A stretch of DNA of 64,000 nucleotides from Nematopogon swammerdamellus (GCA_946902875.1 OX336345.1:5673395-5737394); one strand, 5' to 3'. Counted from the stretch's first letter, positions 1 to 11,062 are shown. The notes: generated by a model from the sequence alone, not told the origin. Numbers and translations: made by a program.

Positions 1-320
1 CGATTCAAAGGTCACAAAGCTCTGAGAAAACTCTATTCAATTTGTTTTATTATTTTATCCACGAAAGGAGATAAAAATAAAAAACAAAAAACGCCTACAT
101 GAAATTATTGACGTAATTCTTCAGTCGGAAGGGTAAAATTTTTGCCTTCGTCAATTTAGCAGGCACTTCAATACTAGATACAATTTTAGTTCCGGGCTCG
201 CTTGCTCGCTCCTGCCCTGCTGCGCCCGCGTGTCGGTCGTCATTTCTGTCTTCTGTGTTTGGATCGAATGGAAAAAAGATAGGTAGGTTAGGTATATTTG
301 TACCGTGTGGGATGGTAATT
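1..320. other. unassigned AT-rich DNA
   Basis: No coding, RNA or repeat signal that I can support. The minus-strand open frame over 151-399 has no recognisable motif and runs into the SINE fragment that begins near 326. Confidence 0.5.
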
Positions 321-325
321 TAAAA

Positions 326-700
326 TAATAGCCCCACTGCATCTCTCCCCGTGCATGTCGTAAAAGGCGACTGAGGGATTTTTTTATGTAAACTGACACA
401 GTTTGCTATATCACCTATAACATCCGTGATGTCAGCCCATAACACCGGGTGAACTTAGGTGCCATGTCAGTGCTTCCCTTTGGTCGTGCCGGCTACACTA
501 AACTGGACGGAAAATACAAACTATTTCGGGATATGACTCCCTTCTTTTTTTCCGTCCAGTTCAGTGAAGCCGGTACGACCGAAGAAAAGCACTGACATAG
601 CACCTACTTCACCAGTTGTTACGAGCTAACATCTCGGATGTTGTATTGTAGGTGATGTTGCCACCGTGTCATTTTCCGTACCAGTATACAGTACGACCGT
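326..700. repeat. nested pair of SINE1 copies in opposite orientation
   Basis: A plus-strand SINE1 begins at 326 (AGCCCCACTGCATCTC...GCGACTGAGGGA). It is interrupted near 379 by a T-tract and a minus-strand SINE1 body running to about 527, then resumes at 528 (GGGATATGACTCCC) and continues to about 700. GGGA occurs on both sides of the insert and may be a short target duplication. The family is defined here by the phrases CGTCCAGTTCAGTG, GGTGTTATGGGCTGACAT and GTAGGTGATGTAGCCAACCG and a 3' A-tract, seen in many copies across this window. Confidence 0.7.
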
Positions 701-825
701 ATCAGTAATATCTCTCTTCTGTGGTATCTATCAGTATACGCTCCGGTACGTAACTTGACGGGGCGTTATACGCATGGCTTTCGTTGGTATAACCACAGAA
801 TAACTAATAGGTACTGTGGTATAAC

Positions 826-1000
826 GCTGTCTGCGCCTCCCGCGCCTCCACCGCGCCGCCGCCGCCGCCTCCGCCGCCGCCGCCGCCGTGCCGCCTCCGC
901 ACCGCACGCTGCTACTGAGTTACCGCACCGCACCGCACCCCACCGCACCGTGCCATGCTGCCGCCGCGCGCGCCGCGCGCGCCGGCCGGTACCTATGTTG
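826..1000. repeat. GC-rich low-complexity block (CCG and CACCG repeats)
   Basis: A run of CCG/CGC triplets (about 845-900) is followed by CACCG/CCGCA pentamers (about 900-955) and GCGCGC. It is very unlike the surrounding AT-rich DNA. Open reading frames here are artefacts of the absence of stop codons in GC-rich repeats. Confidence 0.8.
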
Positions 1001-1265
1001 CTATGATATTTGCCATACATACCTAAATGCCTATCTACCTATTACCTACCTACCTATTTTTATTTTAGTTTTCATCGATAGTCTATTTAGAGGTTTATAA
1101 AAAGTGGTAAGTACATGAACTAAAATAATTTGGAAGAAATTACAATAAAATGTTATTTAGGTAAAATAATAAAAAATAAAAAATTAGAATCACGCATCAG
1201 TTACATAAGCCACAATCATTTTAATAATTAAAATAATAAAAAAGCAAAAAAAAAAAAACATACGA

Positions 1266-1335
1266 AAGTGGGATTCGAACCCCGAACCATCAACTCTTTA
1301 GGCTGATAGCGACAAACTACGCTAAATGTGACTTG
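1266..1335 (-). repeat. tRNA-like fragment with B-box
   Basis: On the minus strand the segment contains GGGGTTCGAATCCC, a good Pol III B-box and T-arm. A full cloverleaf, anticodon arm and closed acceptor stem are not evident, so it is best read as a tRNA-derived SINE head or tRNA relic. Confidence 0.4.
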
Positions 1336-2096
1336 AACGTGCGAAGCGAAATTAGCAGTCGCATGGTACATTATGTAGAATTCCCGAATGCTCAAGGTCG
1401 TTGGCGTTTGTCACGGCCTTAAAAAGTTTCCTCTAGTCGAGAAAATGCAATAACTATGCTTACGTAAATATCAGAAGACCGAAAGAAGAAATGAGCACAA
1501 ACAAAATAATGTTAAACGAATGCAATAAATCTGACATTTCCGTACAAGGTGAGCTAGGTTTTTTTCCCTCTAGAGTTTTTTAACGATTCCACGAAGCGAC
1601 ACGATTTGAGGCCCCCGGGACCGGCCGAAAGGAACGTTTTGACAGAGCTCCACTTTGTGGTTCGACGCACCTGTTGTTGCGATCTAGCGATAATCATTTG
1701 GCTTGTTTGTTTCTCTAATAACTAGTTTTATGGAAGTTGGGAAATGATGACGGTCAGCGAGAGATAATGACGGTTAATGACGAGCCAGTGCGGAAGTCGG
1801 TGCGCTAATATCGGGTTGTTGCTTTTGGTTTTGACACTTAATTAATTAAAAACTTTTTAAAGTCTCGCGCGAATGAGAGAACGCGGATAAATGTTTATCT
1901 TCTTCTCTACTTGTTATAAAAGGGAACGTCTGTCTGTATCTATGTTTGAGGTAAACTCCGGAACCACTGAACAGATTTTAATGAGTTTTGAACAAATGTA
2001 AAGAGTTGTTCTGTAGGCTCACTAGAGGCTATATACCATCACGATAAATAGCCTTAGGGCTGAGCAGTATAATCAAGGAAAGTATGTATGGACGGG

Positions 2097-2230
<134 letters not shown>

Positions 2231-2283
2231 AAGAGAAGCGATAATTTATTATCAATTTGCTTTTCAATCTGATTTGCTATTGA

Positions 2284-2323
2284 ACCGGGTCTACCGCGAG
2301 CGGAGCCGCGGGTAAAAGCTAGT
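2284..2323 (+). mobile_element. Helitron-like 3' terminus
   Basis: The segment ends GCGAGCGGAGCCGCGGGTAAAAG followed by CTAGT and then a T. Helitrons end in CTRRT preceded by a small GC hairpin (here CCGCG...CGCGG). The same ending is seen at 41324, 42380 and, on the minus strand, 37382. The 5' boundary is not clear; the sequence back to about 1915, including the GA tract, may belong to the same element. Confidence 0.6.
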
Positions 2324-2329
2324 TATTAT

Positions 2330-3530
2330 ACACGGTGTTGCAACCCCAACCGTAAAACCCGAAAGGGGGTGATTCTGTCGTGAAATAGAACAACTTTTGT
2401 TCTACGACTTTTTAATTTGAAGATAAAAACATTTTTTTCTTCATACATTTTGAGAATAGATATTTAAAATTTGTATGGAAAAAAAAATGTTTTTGTTTCA
2501 AGAAATTTTTTTTTTCTCCACAGAAGTTGTTTAGTTTCACATATAGAATAACCGTATGTTTGGTGCTGTTTGTTCATTGAATAGTCGATGTCAACGTTAT
2601 GATTTGGTTCGTTTCGGATTCCAAGTAACCTTACTATGTGGGTTTAACTCGTCCAGATTGTTACCCATTCAGAATGAAGTTCGTTCGAAACTGCTATGAA
2701 AATTAATAGAATTTTCCATTCACTTCTGTGTAGTCTTCATGACCTAAGGGAAAAACGAACGTAAATATTGAAAGCAAAGGACGAATGTGTTCGTATTCAC
2801 TGTTCGCCCTAGCCGAAGCTCTTCATCCTAAACGACTCATATTTTATTCGACATTCATTTATTTATCGCTTCGTCAACATTCATTTATTCGTACATGCAA
2901 AATTTCGTGGTTGAAGTAACTCCGGGAGTACTTCGGTGTCGGGTTCATACGAGCACAACTCTACTGGCCTTAGGGGCACTAGTTACAAGAGCTGTCGAAC
3001 AATAGTGTCAAAACAAAATTAAGTCCTTTGTGTCCCATGCACACAAAATTGTGAATGCCAATGACATGCAGACAGACGGACGGAAAGACGGATGTATTTT
3101 GTGTATGTTGTGATGGATTTTAAATATAATTGTATAACTACCATATTTTCTTTTTTTTTTACTATTTAATTTTGGTATATCCTATAAAATAATATGACGT
3201 ATTGTATACTTGGCCTTGACTTAAAATCGGCGTATCTCTCACGAGCTCTTCCGGCTCGGTAGTGAGAGAACACAATCCTGTGTCAGGTCCAATTCGTCTC
3301 GCTTTATTGTTATTATTGTGTCGATAATTCTATATATGTGATTAGAATAGAGGATAAAAATTAAAACAATTAAATTTCATTTAATTTCATAACCTTCTCA
3401 TTTCTCCTGTATTTTAAAGCTTGTTCTTCTATCCTGCGTTCACACGTTATCTTTCATTGACTGTTACATTCTCAATACGAATATATTTGATCACGGCTTA
3501 CAAACATCTGTCACTGTCATAATCATGTCA
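2330..3530. other. unassigned, probably old repeats
   Basis: It begins ACACGGTGTTGCAACCCC followed by A/T homopolymer-rich DNA (2327-2530). No reading frame or RNA structure can be supported through 3530. Confidence 0.4.
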
Positions 3531-3899
3531 GCCTCGGTAGCTCAGTGGTGCGATCGGTCGACTGCCGTTTGCCGTTCGTGATTTTAAGCATGGGCAAGGT
3601 CAGAACTTGAATGGGCAACCTTTCGATCGTTGCAAGCTGACCTTGGTTCGGATTCTACGTAAAACTATAGGTCCCTTCCCTTATTATCTTACTAGGTGGT
3701 AAGGTTTGATCCGGACGGCTTGGTACACCGCCTTGAATGAAGGTAAGCCGAAGCGGCTGTGTAAATAGTTCGTGTTTTCCGTCCAGTTCCCTGTAGCCGG
3801 CACGACCAAAGGGAACCTTAGCTCACCAAGGTGTTATGGGCTGACATTACTGATGTTGTAGGTGATGTTGTCAACCGTATCAGTTTCTATAAAAAAAAT
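3531..3899 (+). mobile_element. SINE1, near full length
   Basis: This is the most complete plus-strand copy. The head is tRNA-like with a good Pol III A-box (TAGCTCAGTGG at about 3538). The middle contains the module GTAAAACTATAGGTCCCTTC...TTACTAGGTGGTAAGG. The 3' body contains CGTCCAGTTC...GTAGCCGGCACGACC and GTGTTATGGGCTGACAT, and the copy ends in an A-tract at about 3891-3899. Length of about 370 bp suits a tRNA-derived SINE mobilised by a partner LINE. Confidence 0.75.
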
Positions 3900-4468
3900 T
3901 ATCACATAATATAGGCGCGCCGCCGTCTCCCATCCAACAATCTCTCCTAGAGTTTATGCAAGTTCTGCCTATCTCTGCACTGGCGCAAGTAGTCCCTGCC
4001 GGTGTGATCTGTGCAGCCAGGTTTGTGATGGCGAAGAAGCGTGCATCTCAGGATCTTGAGAGCGCGTCGCGGCCGGAGCGGAGCGGAGCATGTCGGGCTT
4101 GAATAAACTGTAACAATACAATGATCTTTATTAGCATATAAAGAAAATGTCCACGACGAATGCACTACATATTGGCTTTTTGCGAAAACCGTGCACAGGG
4201 TGCTTGCAAATCGGCTTTAATGCTGCTCTCGTCCTTGTTTGGGTCATGCCCTTATTTAGGTAGCAATAATGTTACCCTTGATTTGGCGAAGTTAGAAAAT
4301 ATGTTCAGATGTTTATGTATGGGTCATTATTATACATGTGAAAGTGTCGTTGTGTGCGGTATTCACAAATAATATTTAATTAGATTATTTTGTTAGTAAA
4401 TTGGTTTTATTTGAACACGTTCGCACGTTTTACGGCTATAACAGTTGATATTAAAGCTTTAGATTATT

Positions 4469-4615
4469 TTATGGAAACTCACTGTTGGCTACACCACCTA
4501 CAAAATCCGTGATGTCAGCCCATAACACTGGGTGAACTACGTGCCGTGTCAGTGCTTCTATTCATTTCATGTCGGCTACACTGAACTAGACGGAAAACAC
4601 GAACTATTTACATAC
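4469..4615 (-). mobile_element. SINE1 3' fragment
   Basis: Minus-strand copy of the SINE1 tail, from TTTATGGAAACTCACTG to the CGGAAAACACGAACTATT junction. It directly precedes a plus-strand SINE2 copy. Confidence 0.7.
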
Positions 4616-4651
4616 CTAGCCCAAAGAGTTTGTATTACGTTGCTGCGCTCC

Positions 4652-4884
4652 TTAGGTGGTAGGCTAAAATTGTAGCCGACTTGGTTGGTACCACTGTAGT
4701 GGCATACCACCATAGCAGCCTCGGTTGTGTTCTCCTCTAGTCCAGTATAGTCAGCAATCCAGGGAAGTCACCGGTATGTCACCTAATTTCTCGGAGGTGA
4801 TATTGACTGGTAAGAGCATGAGCTTTGGCCCCTCCGACTCAGCCACCCGGATTGCATACCGTACCGGATTACATAAAAAAAAGC
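4652..4884 (+). mobile_element. SINE2, 5' truncated
   Basis: The middle module TTAGGTGGTAGGCT leads into the SINE2 body (CCTCGGTTGTGTTCTCC, CAGCAATCCAGGGAAGTC, CCTCCGACTCAGCCACC). The copy ends ACCGGATTACAT plus an A-tract. Other copies lie at 29041, 32634, 32048, 40387 and 7505. Confidence 0.75.
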
Positions 4885-6551
4885 GTGAGAAACAATACGG
4901 GTGACACAAATTTGATTCAAAACGCGGAAAGGGATCATATAAAAATGTATTTGCAATACAATCATTATTTAAAAATATTACCACGAAAAAAAACCGCTTC
5001 AGCATACGAAATTAATGTTGAAAAACACCTTGTCGTAGTCCCACGTAACAAGGGTGAGTCAGAAATTATATTTTCCATTCGCGAGTTCGTCCCAGCTCGC
5101 CCTGCGGCTGCCCCCGAGGGGCGCGGGGGCAAAGCGCGGTATAGGGGTCGGTCGCTGTTTAGTCCACCTAATTTATGCCCAAACACTCCCAACTAATAAA
5201 CGCTTATCGAAACAATAACTCCGGAACTAAAACAAGTAGTTGTCGAACAGTATATTATGAAACAAACCGAGTCATTACCTCCAACTTTTCGGACCGCCAC
5301 TATACCTGAAGCGGTCTGTTTTGCATACGCGTTTTATCAACGTTATTTTAACAGCGCTGCTCCCGTCCCGCGCCGCCTCGCCCCCGCCGCACCGCAGCCG
5401 CGCCCACATTGTGTATGCACATTTTAATGCAATCATCTAAGCCACTGAACCGAAAATATAAAGATGTTTATGCAGTATGGAATATTGGCTGAAGGGTGAG
5501 CAGCCAAGCGCCACTGCCTCCGGCCCAAGCTGCCTCCGACTCAGCGCCGCGCCTCCTCTGCACCTACCCTAAACACAACATAATTATACTGAAAAATTTT
5601 TTTTTTTTTTGCACCTGAACTTAGTGCTTGTGCTCGATCTCGGAACTTCAAGCGCAACAAATTTTTTCTCGAGAGCATTTGCGCATGAGCGCGTTTGGCA
5701 TACAGGTGGAGGAGGGATGAGGAACGCGAGTTCATCAGAGCAGCGGCCATCGGTAAAACAGGCTCAGTGATGAAGAAGACAATAAAATTATGAAAGTAAT
5801 GAAATTGCAATAATGCAATTTTTTATGCAAACTGGCACGATTGGCTACATCACCTAAAAAATCCATGATGTCAACCAACTTTTTCAAATTTTTATTAAGT
5901 AAAAAAAAGTAAAGTATAGGGCAAAGTTTGATGAGGCATAAACTAATAGTTTACAAAGCATACGAAATATATGAAAATAGATTTGGTTCCTTCAGGAATG
6001 TAATTTTCATTGTCATGGATTAAAATAGGTTTTTTTTTGCGTTATTTTCTTTTAAAATTATGGAATATACCCGCTGTGTTCCTGTTACTATATCATTTGC
6101 CGTGTGGGAAATTTATCTACATTACAAGTTCGTGTCAAAGTAAGTAATTAAGAGCGAAGCCGAAGGCCGAGCTGTGTTCTCGTAAGCGATATACTCTCTC
6201 TAAGGAAGTCACTCACTAAGGGCGAGGTCGAAGGCCGAATTGCGTTCATTCGTGTAAAAGTACACAACTTTTCATATATCTAAAATGACACCCAATATAT
6301 AAAGCGTTTCCATACTAACTGCAAATATTTTGTGGAGAAACACATACGAATACCCACGATAATAAACACATTGAGCAAAAAAAATTTTTTTAGCATTTAG
6401 TTTCGAGAAATTTAACAAAACATGTATTATTTATGTAATTTATAGGTAGGTTTACTTTACTTTATTTAATAAGTTTCTATTTTATGTTCAGTAGTATATT
6501 TTAAATTTTCTTTAGTATTATTATAGGCTGTATGTATATTTCTATGTTTAC
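4885..6551. other. unassigned region with GC-rich patches
   Basis: GC-rich islands lie at about 5090-5160 and 5355-5410, and a short SINE1 scrap at 5821-5878 (minus). An imperfect direct repeat of a motif like AAGGGCGAGGTCGAAGGCCG occurs at about 6150 and 6218, with a related copy at about 12830 on the other strand. No supported gene. Confidence 0.4.
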
Positions 6552-6829
6552 GCCGCGTACAGACCTAGCGAGCGAGAGCCAGCGAGGCCCAGCGAATGCC
6601 CATCGCCGATGGCAAGCGAACCCTCGCTCGCCATCGTTTGCTATCGCTGTTACGGCCACACTGACTGCGCACGGCCGAACGGCTGTATCCGGAGCACGAC
6701 CGAACGCCACCGAACGCAATCGAGTGCGCGCCTTCGCATTCGCTTAGCGTCGCTGTACCGTCCAGACCTGTTCGCGCGCTCTCGCTTGTTGGCCTTCGCG
6801 CGCTCTCGCTCGCTAGGTCTGTACGCGGC
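6552..6829. mobile_element. short inverted-repeat element (MITE), GC-rich
   Basis: The ends are a perfect 28-bp inverted repeat: GCCGCGTACAGACCTAGCGA... at 6552-6579 and its reverse complement at 6802-6829. The 278-bp interior is GC-rich and built of CGAGCGA/GCGAACG-like phrases. No transposase is present, so it would be non-autonomous. I could not define a clean target duplication, so the superfamily is open. Confidence 0.8.
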
Positions 6830-6951
6830 TATAATGGAGCAATAAAATCAACAATTTAAAGAGACATGTAAAAAAAAAAATACAAAGCATGTCTAATGTC
6901 GAAAACGTACTACTAGGTACCTAATCAGCTGATTATGAGGTCATGGTACGT

Positions 6952-7021
6952 GTCGGCTGGAATCGAACCTCGGACCTTGAGATCAAGAGTCCAAGCCAAG
7001 ACCACTCCGACCATCCTCCGC
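6952..7021 (-). repeat. tRNA-like SINE head
   Basis: The minus strand reads GCGGAGGATGGTCGGAGTGG ... GAGGTTCGATTCC, giving an A-box-like element and a near-consensus B-box. It does not fold as a clear functional tRNA (no matched acceptor stem), so I treat it as a tRNA-derived SINE head or relic. Confidence 0.5.
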
Positions 7022-7289
7022 AGCTATTTGAATAGTGCAATATTTGAAAGTGTAGGTGCCATTACGGTATGGTGTAATGTGGATGCATGTGGGTGGTAAG
7101 CTTGCGTGCAGACTGTATGGGGCAGCCACGGGAGGGTTAGTACCATCTGGTTATTGGCATCAATAAATGAAGCGTGGTTTGTTTTTATAGCGGCTGCAAA
7201 TGGAGTGGATTGACCTGATTTTGCTTGAGCTCGAAAAGAATGTAGGGAAGTTAAAGTCATTCTTTCAAATAATAAGGAATTTCACTCAC

Positions 7290-7500
7290 TATCAGCCTCG
7301 GTGGTTCTGTGGGTATATGAAACGACGCCCAATTGTGCAATTAAGCACACCCAGGCGTGGTCAGAACTTGAATAGATGACCGATCGACCGTTGATTTGAG
7401 CCTGACCATGGTTAATATTCCACGTAAAACTGTTGTAGGGCTTAACCTGATCGGATTGATATCACCGCATTGAATGAAAGGTCTAGGAAGATAGAAAGGA
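7290..7500 (+). mobile_element. SINE1 5' half
   Basis: It starts TCAGCCTCGGTGGTTCTGTG (tRNA-like head) and continues through CAGGCGTGGTCAGAACTTGA and CCACGTAAAACTGT. It breaks near GAATGAAAGGTC, where a minus-strand SINE2 tail follows. Confidence 0.65.
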
Positions 7501-7504
7501 TACA

Positions 7505-7695
7505 TTTTTTTTATCTAATCCGGTATGGGCGGCTGAGTCGGAGGGGCCAAAGCGCATGCTCCGACCAGCCAATAACACCTCCGAAAAGGTAGGTGCCATA
7601 CCGAAGACTTCCCTGGATTGGAACTTCCCTGAACTGGACGGAAAACACGAACTACTTATTTACATTAGCCGTTTCGACCGACGTTTCATTCAGTG
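7505..7695 (-). mobile_element. SINE2 tail joined to SINE1 body
   Basis: 7505-7620 is the SINE2 3' end on the minus strand (ATCCGGTATGGG, CCGACCAGCCAATA). 7625-7695 is SINE1 body in the same orientation (CTGAACTGGACGGAAAACAC ... TTTCATTCAGTG). It looks like one insertion within, or recombination between, the two families. Confidence 0.6.
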
Positions 7696-7712
7696 CGACT
7701 TCTAGTGGAATA

Positions 7713-7833
7713 AGATAAGATAAGATAAAGATGTTTATTTGTATAAATGTTTTTACATTGTACATGTTTAGTATCAAGCCCTGCCCGCTCTGCACTAGAG
7801 TGAGCTGTCTTGTAGGTAGCTGTCAATAGCATA
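7713..7833 (-). mobile_element. LINE 3' end fragment inside a tandem array
   Basis: The plus strand reads AGATAAGATAAGATAAAGATGTTTATTTG..., i.e. on the minus strand a LINE 3' UTR ending in (TTATC)n. The same 3' UTR occurs at 19366-19490 below a reverse-transcriptase C-terminus. It is dropped between the first and second parts of the array described at 7834-8440. Confidence 0.6.
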
Positions 7834-8440
7834 TAGCATGGAAGTTTTTATCGCTGATTTCATTCACGTTTTTTTTTTCATAGTTGAAATTAGTATGATG
7901 AGAATGGAATGCTTCCTCGCGCCAATCACTGCACACTGGCCGCGTTTACCATGATGAGTTGGACTGACATTTCATGCATTAAAAACGCCTTCTATCCGAA
8001 TAGCACGGAAGTTTTCATCGCTGATTTCATTCACGTTTTTTTCATAGATGAAATTAGTATGATGAGAATGGAATGCTTCCTCGCGCCAATCACTGCACAC
8101 TGGCCGGGTTTACCATGATGAGATGAACCGACATTTCATGCTTTCAAAACGCCTTCTATCCGAATAGCATGGAAGTTTTCATCGCTGATTTCATTCACGT
8201 TTTTTTCATAGATGAAATTAGTATGATTAGAATGGAATGCCTCCTCGCGCCAATCACTGCACACTAGCCGGGTTTACCATGGTGAGATGGACTGACATTT
8301 CATGCATTAAAACGACTTCTAGTGGAATAGCATGGAAGTTTTTATCGCTGATTTCATTCACGTTTTTTTCATAGATGAAATTAGTATGATGAGAATGGAA
8401 TGCCTCCTCGCGCCAATCACTGCACACTGGCCAGTGCGTG
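7834..8440. repeat. tandem array, unit about 165 bp, nearly 4 copies
   Basis: The unit starts ATAGCATGGAAGTTTTYATC and runs through TTCATTCACG, GAAATTAGTATGATGAGAAT, CACTGCACACTGGCCG and CATTTCATGC. Copies start near 7834, 8002, 8166 and 8328. The last copy stops after CACTGGCC, where sequence related to LINE tails begins. Reading frames such as 8332-8688 only follow the repeat. Confidence 0.85.
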
Positions 8441-8660
8441 CGTGCCGGCCTCACCCCTCCCTCTACTGCGTGTTCGGGAGTAATGTTACCATGGTATCCA
8501 TGCGAACAATGGCGCACGGAGTCAGTGAGGCGACGTTCACAGGCAACGCAACTCTGCACAAGCCATACTTTGGTCGACATTCGGTCGTATGCAGGAGTTT
8601 CGAATATCTCCTTCATTGGGGCTGTTATTGTTGTCCCCATGACAGAAGCAGAGTTCCCCT
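8441..8660 (-). mobile_element. possible degraded LINE 3' fragment
   Basis: GACATTCGGTCGTATGCAGG followed by AGTTTCGAAT (8577-8606) matches the phrase found in the jockey-like LINE tails at 13526 and 24585. The rest is diverged beyond recognition. Confidence 0.35.
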
Positions 8661-8661
8661 G

Positions 8662-9458
8662 CTGAATGGAAGCTTATGTTTTGGGTGACGAACGCCCTGG
8701 CACGACGATGCGACGACGACGACGGTCTCCGGACGCCGCCGTTGGCACAACTGCTTCACAAAATTAAATGTATGTACAAATTCATAAATGTAGGTACGTA
8801 TTTCGTGTATTTAATTAAAGACCAAAGAAGAATTATTTTTATCGATGATCGTTGTGAGATCCAATTACCTTGTATCATTTGCTGCTGCTGTTACATTCTG
8901 CCGTTTTCATCTTATAAATAAAAACAATCAAAACAGCCGCAAGTTGAAAGAGTCGGTTCATTCTCAAAATTCCTAATTAGTAAGTCACGTTTCTTTGATC
9001 TCGGAAAGGATTTATTTTACGTTTTGTCGCATCTATTTCAATTAACGCGTTGACGGAAAACCTTGACGGTCTGAAAACCGCGAGCCGTGGAGTCTATTCA
9101 GAATAAATTGTGTCTACTCCAATTAAATGACTAACAAATCCGGTCGCTTTGTGCCGATGAACTGGGAGATGTTTTTATTTGATTGTTTTTCTTCGAATTC
9201 GGAAGGTTCAGCACTAAATTGGTTTCTGCTTTAGTATTCTTATTGGTGTTGTTAGTTTTTCAATAAATAGCTTAGTCCACCATCAGAATTAGTAGTTTAA
9301 TTATTTCGTCGGAATTTTTGACGGTTCTGGTTCATTGTTCGCTTTCAATCTGTTCGCATCTAAAATCAATATGGATAACTATTGATTCGATCATGTTTGA
9401 TAGACAGAATTGTTGATTGTTCCAAAAACATTTTTCTGAAACAAGCAGTCAGTCAGCG
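8662..9458. other. unassigned
   Basis: No repeat family, coding frame or structured RNA that I can support. The base composition is AT-rich apart from a GACGACGACG run at about 8706. Confidence 0.4.
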
Positions 9459-9590
9459 TGTATGTGTCCACTGCTGGACATACGCCTCTCCAATTTTCCT
9501 CCAGTCCCCCCGGCCTTCAGCGGTATGGAATCACTGCTTTCCGCCGACGTACTTGATGTCGTCGTCCCAACTGGCGGCGGGTGAAACACG
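9459..9590 (-). mobile_element. RTE-like LINE 3' fragment
   Basis: The plus strand CTTCAGCGGTATGGAATCAC ... TACTTGATGTCGTCGTC is the reverse complement of the RTE-like C-terminal coding region at 31310-31380. The CCACTGCTGGACATACGCCT phrase is a usual 3' feature of these LINEs in Lepidoptera. Confidence 0.6.
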
Positions 9591-9740
9591 CACGATATAA
9601 TAATTTATTTATATTATGTATTGCAAAAGCGGATTTACCGTACAGCGAGTTCTTTCCGTCAACATTTGGATGTTTGCAAGTCGTATGTAGTGAAATCATT
9701 ATTGACATGTTCACTTTGACCTAGTCGCCCGATAAATAAG

Positions 9741-10072
9741 TTTTTTTTTATGGAAACTGACACGGTTGGCTACATCCTCACCTACAACATCCGTGATGTC
9801 AGCCCATAACACCGGGTGAACTTGGCGCCACGTCAGTGCTTCCCTTCGATCGTGCCGGGTACACTGAACTGGACGGAAAACACAAACTATTTACATAGCC
9901 GTTTCGACCGACCTTTCATTCAGTGCGGTGGTACCAATCCGGGCGGGTTAAACCCTACCACCTAGTAATATAAGAAGGGAGTCATATCCCTTAGTCGCCT
10001 TTTACGACATACACGGGGAGAGATGCAGTGGGGCTATTCTTTTAAAGTACCTGCCCCGCACGGTACAAAGTA
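9741..10072 (-). mobile_element. SINE1, near full length with alternative 5' head
   Basis: The T-tract at 9741-9749 is the A-tail on the minus strand. The body matches SINE1. The 5' end (minus strand) begins GTACCGTGCGGGGCAGGTAC and AGCCCCACTGCATCTCTCCC rather than the tRNA-like head of the 3531 copy. The same alternative head is present at 326, 41897 and 60978. Confidence 0.75.
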
Positions 10073-10602
10073 AGTAATTTAACAATGCTATTTGTTAATC
10101 TGTGGCTAAACTCTCAATATTATGTACTTGCATTCGAGTATACTTTCACAAGACACCACACCACACTCTCAACACAAAATAATGTATTTGCAGTAACATG
10201 TCCGAAGTGTCAGAACAAAGTATTGAGAAGGCATAGAGAGAGTGGAGGTAACTAACTGGTGACGACGACCGCTTCTAGAAATGTTGATTGGCTCACCTCT
10301 CCTCTTGATTTATTCCCCTTTCTCTGAAGATATTAATTAAGCTTACCCATTGCAGCATGCCCGGCCACGTGGCAGCACGACACGACTTTCGTATGTTTGT
10401 ATTTTGTATTTATTTCTCTTTTAATTGCATTTGTTCAAGGAAATATAAAAAGTAATACAAATAACTAAACTACTAACCTTTTGTTTTTTTTTTTTTTTTG
10501 CTAAGCATCTATTTCCGACAGATTATTCCTTCAGTTTCGCGTCGGCGACTGCTCTGTCGCCCACGCTCGCTAATTTGCTTTGAAATTTGATTTCGGTGCT
10601 TA
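10073..10602. other. unassigned
   Basis: A T-run lies at 10484-10499, otherwise mixed AT-rich DNA without supported features. Confidence 0.4.
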
Positions 10603-10747
10603 GGCCCACTTGCACCAACACAAATTTAATATATAAACCAGTTTAACTCGCTAAACCAGTTTAAGCTAGCACCCGTTGACTCTGGGAACCGCGTTTAAAT
10701 CCATAACTCGCTACTTAACTTTAAACTCGTGTTGGTGCAAGTGGGCC
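10603..10747. mobile_element. PIF/Harbinger-like MITE with TTA target duplication
   Basis: The terminal inverted repeats are GGCCCACTTGCACCAACAC and its exact reverse complement at 10729-10747, flanked on both sides by TTA (10600-10602 and 10748-10750). A 3-bp TWA duplication with GG...CC ends is the PIF/Harbinger signature. At 145 bp it encodes nothing. Confidence 0.8.
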
Positions 10748-10887
10748 TTAGAGTAATTATTAGCCTACGGAATTTTGCAGAGCAATTGGCTCCCAAAACT
10801 ATAACATGAACAATTTATGTGTAGAACTACGATTATGTAGATAAAACAATTACAAGCCGCCACGATCGAAGGGAAGCACTGACATGG

Positions 10888-11062
10888 CACCTAGTTCTCC
10901 ACCACCGGTGATGGCGGGGCTAGCCCAGGCTACTGATGCTCGGGTCCTAGGGAGATAAGTGTCCGGAAGATGCAAGCAGTGTCAAGCAGGGCCGCTTTCT
11001 GGATCTGCCATTTGACCGAATCCCTCAGCGAGAGCCTCTCGAGGTGGTCGTCGAGGCTTTTC
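10888..11062 (-). mobile_element. LINE C-terminus/3' UTR fragment (family L3)
   Basis: A degraded copy of the family whose best reading frame is at 33068-33402. It shares CCACCACCGG near the 3' end and the segment GAGAGCCTCTCGAGGTGGTC. A short plus-strand SINE1 scrap precedes it at 10855-10890. Confidence 0.6.

Noticed and set aside
755..1020. Arginine-rich and alanine-rich frames on both strands
   Set aside because: Stop-poor GC triplet repeats; no motif and equal length on both strands.
4160..4372. 70-residue cysteine-containing frame
   Set aside because: No motif, no splice or promoter context, and sited between SINEs.
6952..7021. Functional tRNA gene on the minus strand
   Set aside because: Promoter boxes are present but cloverleaf pairing is poor; more likely a SINE head.
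8254..8688. Overlapping frames of 118 and 128 residues on opposite strands
   Set aside because: Both start in the tandem array and run into LINE-like debris.
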